Shown here: piece by piece, positions 12,858-13,097 of the stretch
Position numbering within the stretch: the first letter of the stretch is position 1
Layout: each line of letters starts with the position of its first letter
Assembly (NCBI GenBank): GCA_015486505.1
Contig: WFRP01000240.1
Coordinates: 1 to 13,097, forward strand
Origin: Pseudomonadota bacterium
GTDB lineage: Bacteria; Desulfobacterota; Anaeroferrophillalia; Anaeroferrophillales; Tharpellaceae
Length of the DNA: 13,097 nucleotides
Direction of reading: 5' to 3'
Made by a program: the position numbers and the translations under genes
The notes under the pieces: model-generated
What the model was told of the DNA's origin: nothing
Seen by the model: the letters and a program-made list of their open reading frames with translations, nothing else
Database searches by the model: none

Positions 12858-13096
12858 TAACTATTCAGCCAAATTTTACCCCCCCACCTTCTGGAGGGGG
12901 CGGGGGTGGTTTTTCGTAAGCGGTTGCGGAAACGATTTCGTTGTTTTCGGAAGCGAGCGGGAGCCCATTAGCATTGCAACTGTTTGAGCGTAAGCGAGTT
13001 TTGCAAGGCGGGCGCAGCGAGCTTAAAGGAAAAACAGAAATCTTAACGCCTGGCGGAGAAAAACCGCGCCCGACCCCGGATTCGGCTGAATAGTTA
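12858..13096. repeat. Unit of about 240 bp with perfect 13-bp inverted ends
   Basis: TAACTATTCAGCC (12858-12870) is exactly complementary to GGCTGAATAGTTA (13084-13096). The enclosed 213 bp hold the GC-rich hairpin at 12878-12916 and short G/C-rich repeats such as GTAAGCG at two sites. No gene-like frame was found. It begins 17 nt after the mqnD stop. It may be a miniature transposable element, or one end of a larger nested element that continues past the window. Confidence 0.5.
12878..12916 (+). terminator. GC-rich hairpin with T-tract after mqnD
   Basis: A run of seven C and ACC pairs across a TTCT loop with GGAGGGGG and a following GGGGG run (CC/GG, an A-A mismatch, then CCCCC/GGGGG). It is followed by TGG and five T residues. 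It lies 37 nt after the mqnD stop and would end the alaC-hom-mqnD transcript. It also sits inside the inverted-end unit, so it may be part of a dispersed repeat that doubles as a terminator. Confidence 0.45.
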
Positions 13097-13097
13097 C

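Overview
This 13.1 kb window looks like bacterial chromosome from a Gram-negative anaerobe, most likely a member of the Desulfobacterota (former Deltaproteobacteria). The support is indirect: a futalosine-pathway menaquinone gene (mqnD), an alaC-hom amino-acid operon, a GDP-fucose surface-sugar locus, and many small palindromic repeats. I cannot name a species.

Left edge (1-727, minus strand). An IS66-family element enters from the left and ends at base 232. It carries the start of its tnpA gene. Its GTAA end sits inside the toxin gene of a RelB/RelE-type toxin-antitoxin pair, so the toxin has lost its C-terminus. The antitoxin and a consensus-like sigma-70 promoter remain intact.

Debris zone (728-1053). 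No intact gene. It holds a 33-bp relic of a nucleotide-sugar dehydrogenase gene, a 43-bp imperfect direct repeat inside CCGGTAAA/TTTACCGG ends, one copy of a GGGGTCAGAGTAAAATTA repeat, and a long imperfect hairpin.

Sugar-nucleotide locus (1054-8431, minus strand). Reading leftwards from the gmd promoter: gmd (GDP-mannose 4,6-dehydratase), a nucleotide-sugar dehydrogenase, a SWIM/SNF2 helicase, then fcl (GDP-L-fucose synthase). Gmd and Fcl together turn GDP-mannose into GDP-L-fucose. The usual gmd-fcl adjacency is broken here by about 5 kb that includes the dehydrogenase, a beheaded YoeB-like toxin gene and the helicase.

Right side (8618-12841, plus strand). rnhA (RNase HI) stands alone. A separate operon with its own promoter follows: alaC (aminotransferase), hom (homoserine dehydrogenase with ACT domain) and mqnD (menaquinone biosynthesis). 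hom and mqnD overlap by one base.

Repeats. Two copies of a modular, multi-hairpin element (7075-7201 and 9165-9328) share three nearly identical blocks separated by variable segments. The first copy lies inside a miniature-transposon-like unit with perfect 23-bp terminal inverted repeats. The right edge holds another unit of about 240 bp with perfect 13-bp inverted ends, closing almost at the last base. These repeats are the least explained part of the window. No tRNA, rRNA or CRISPR array was seen.
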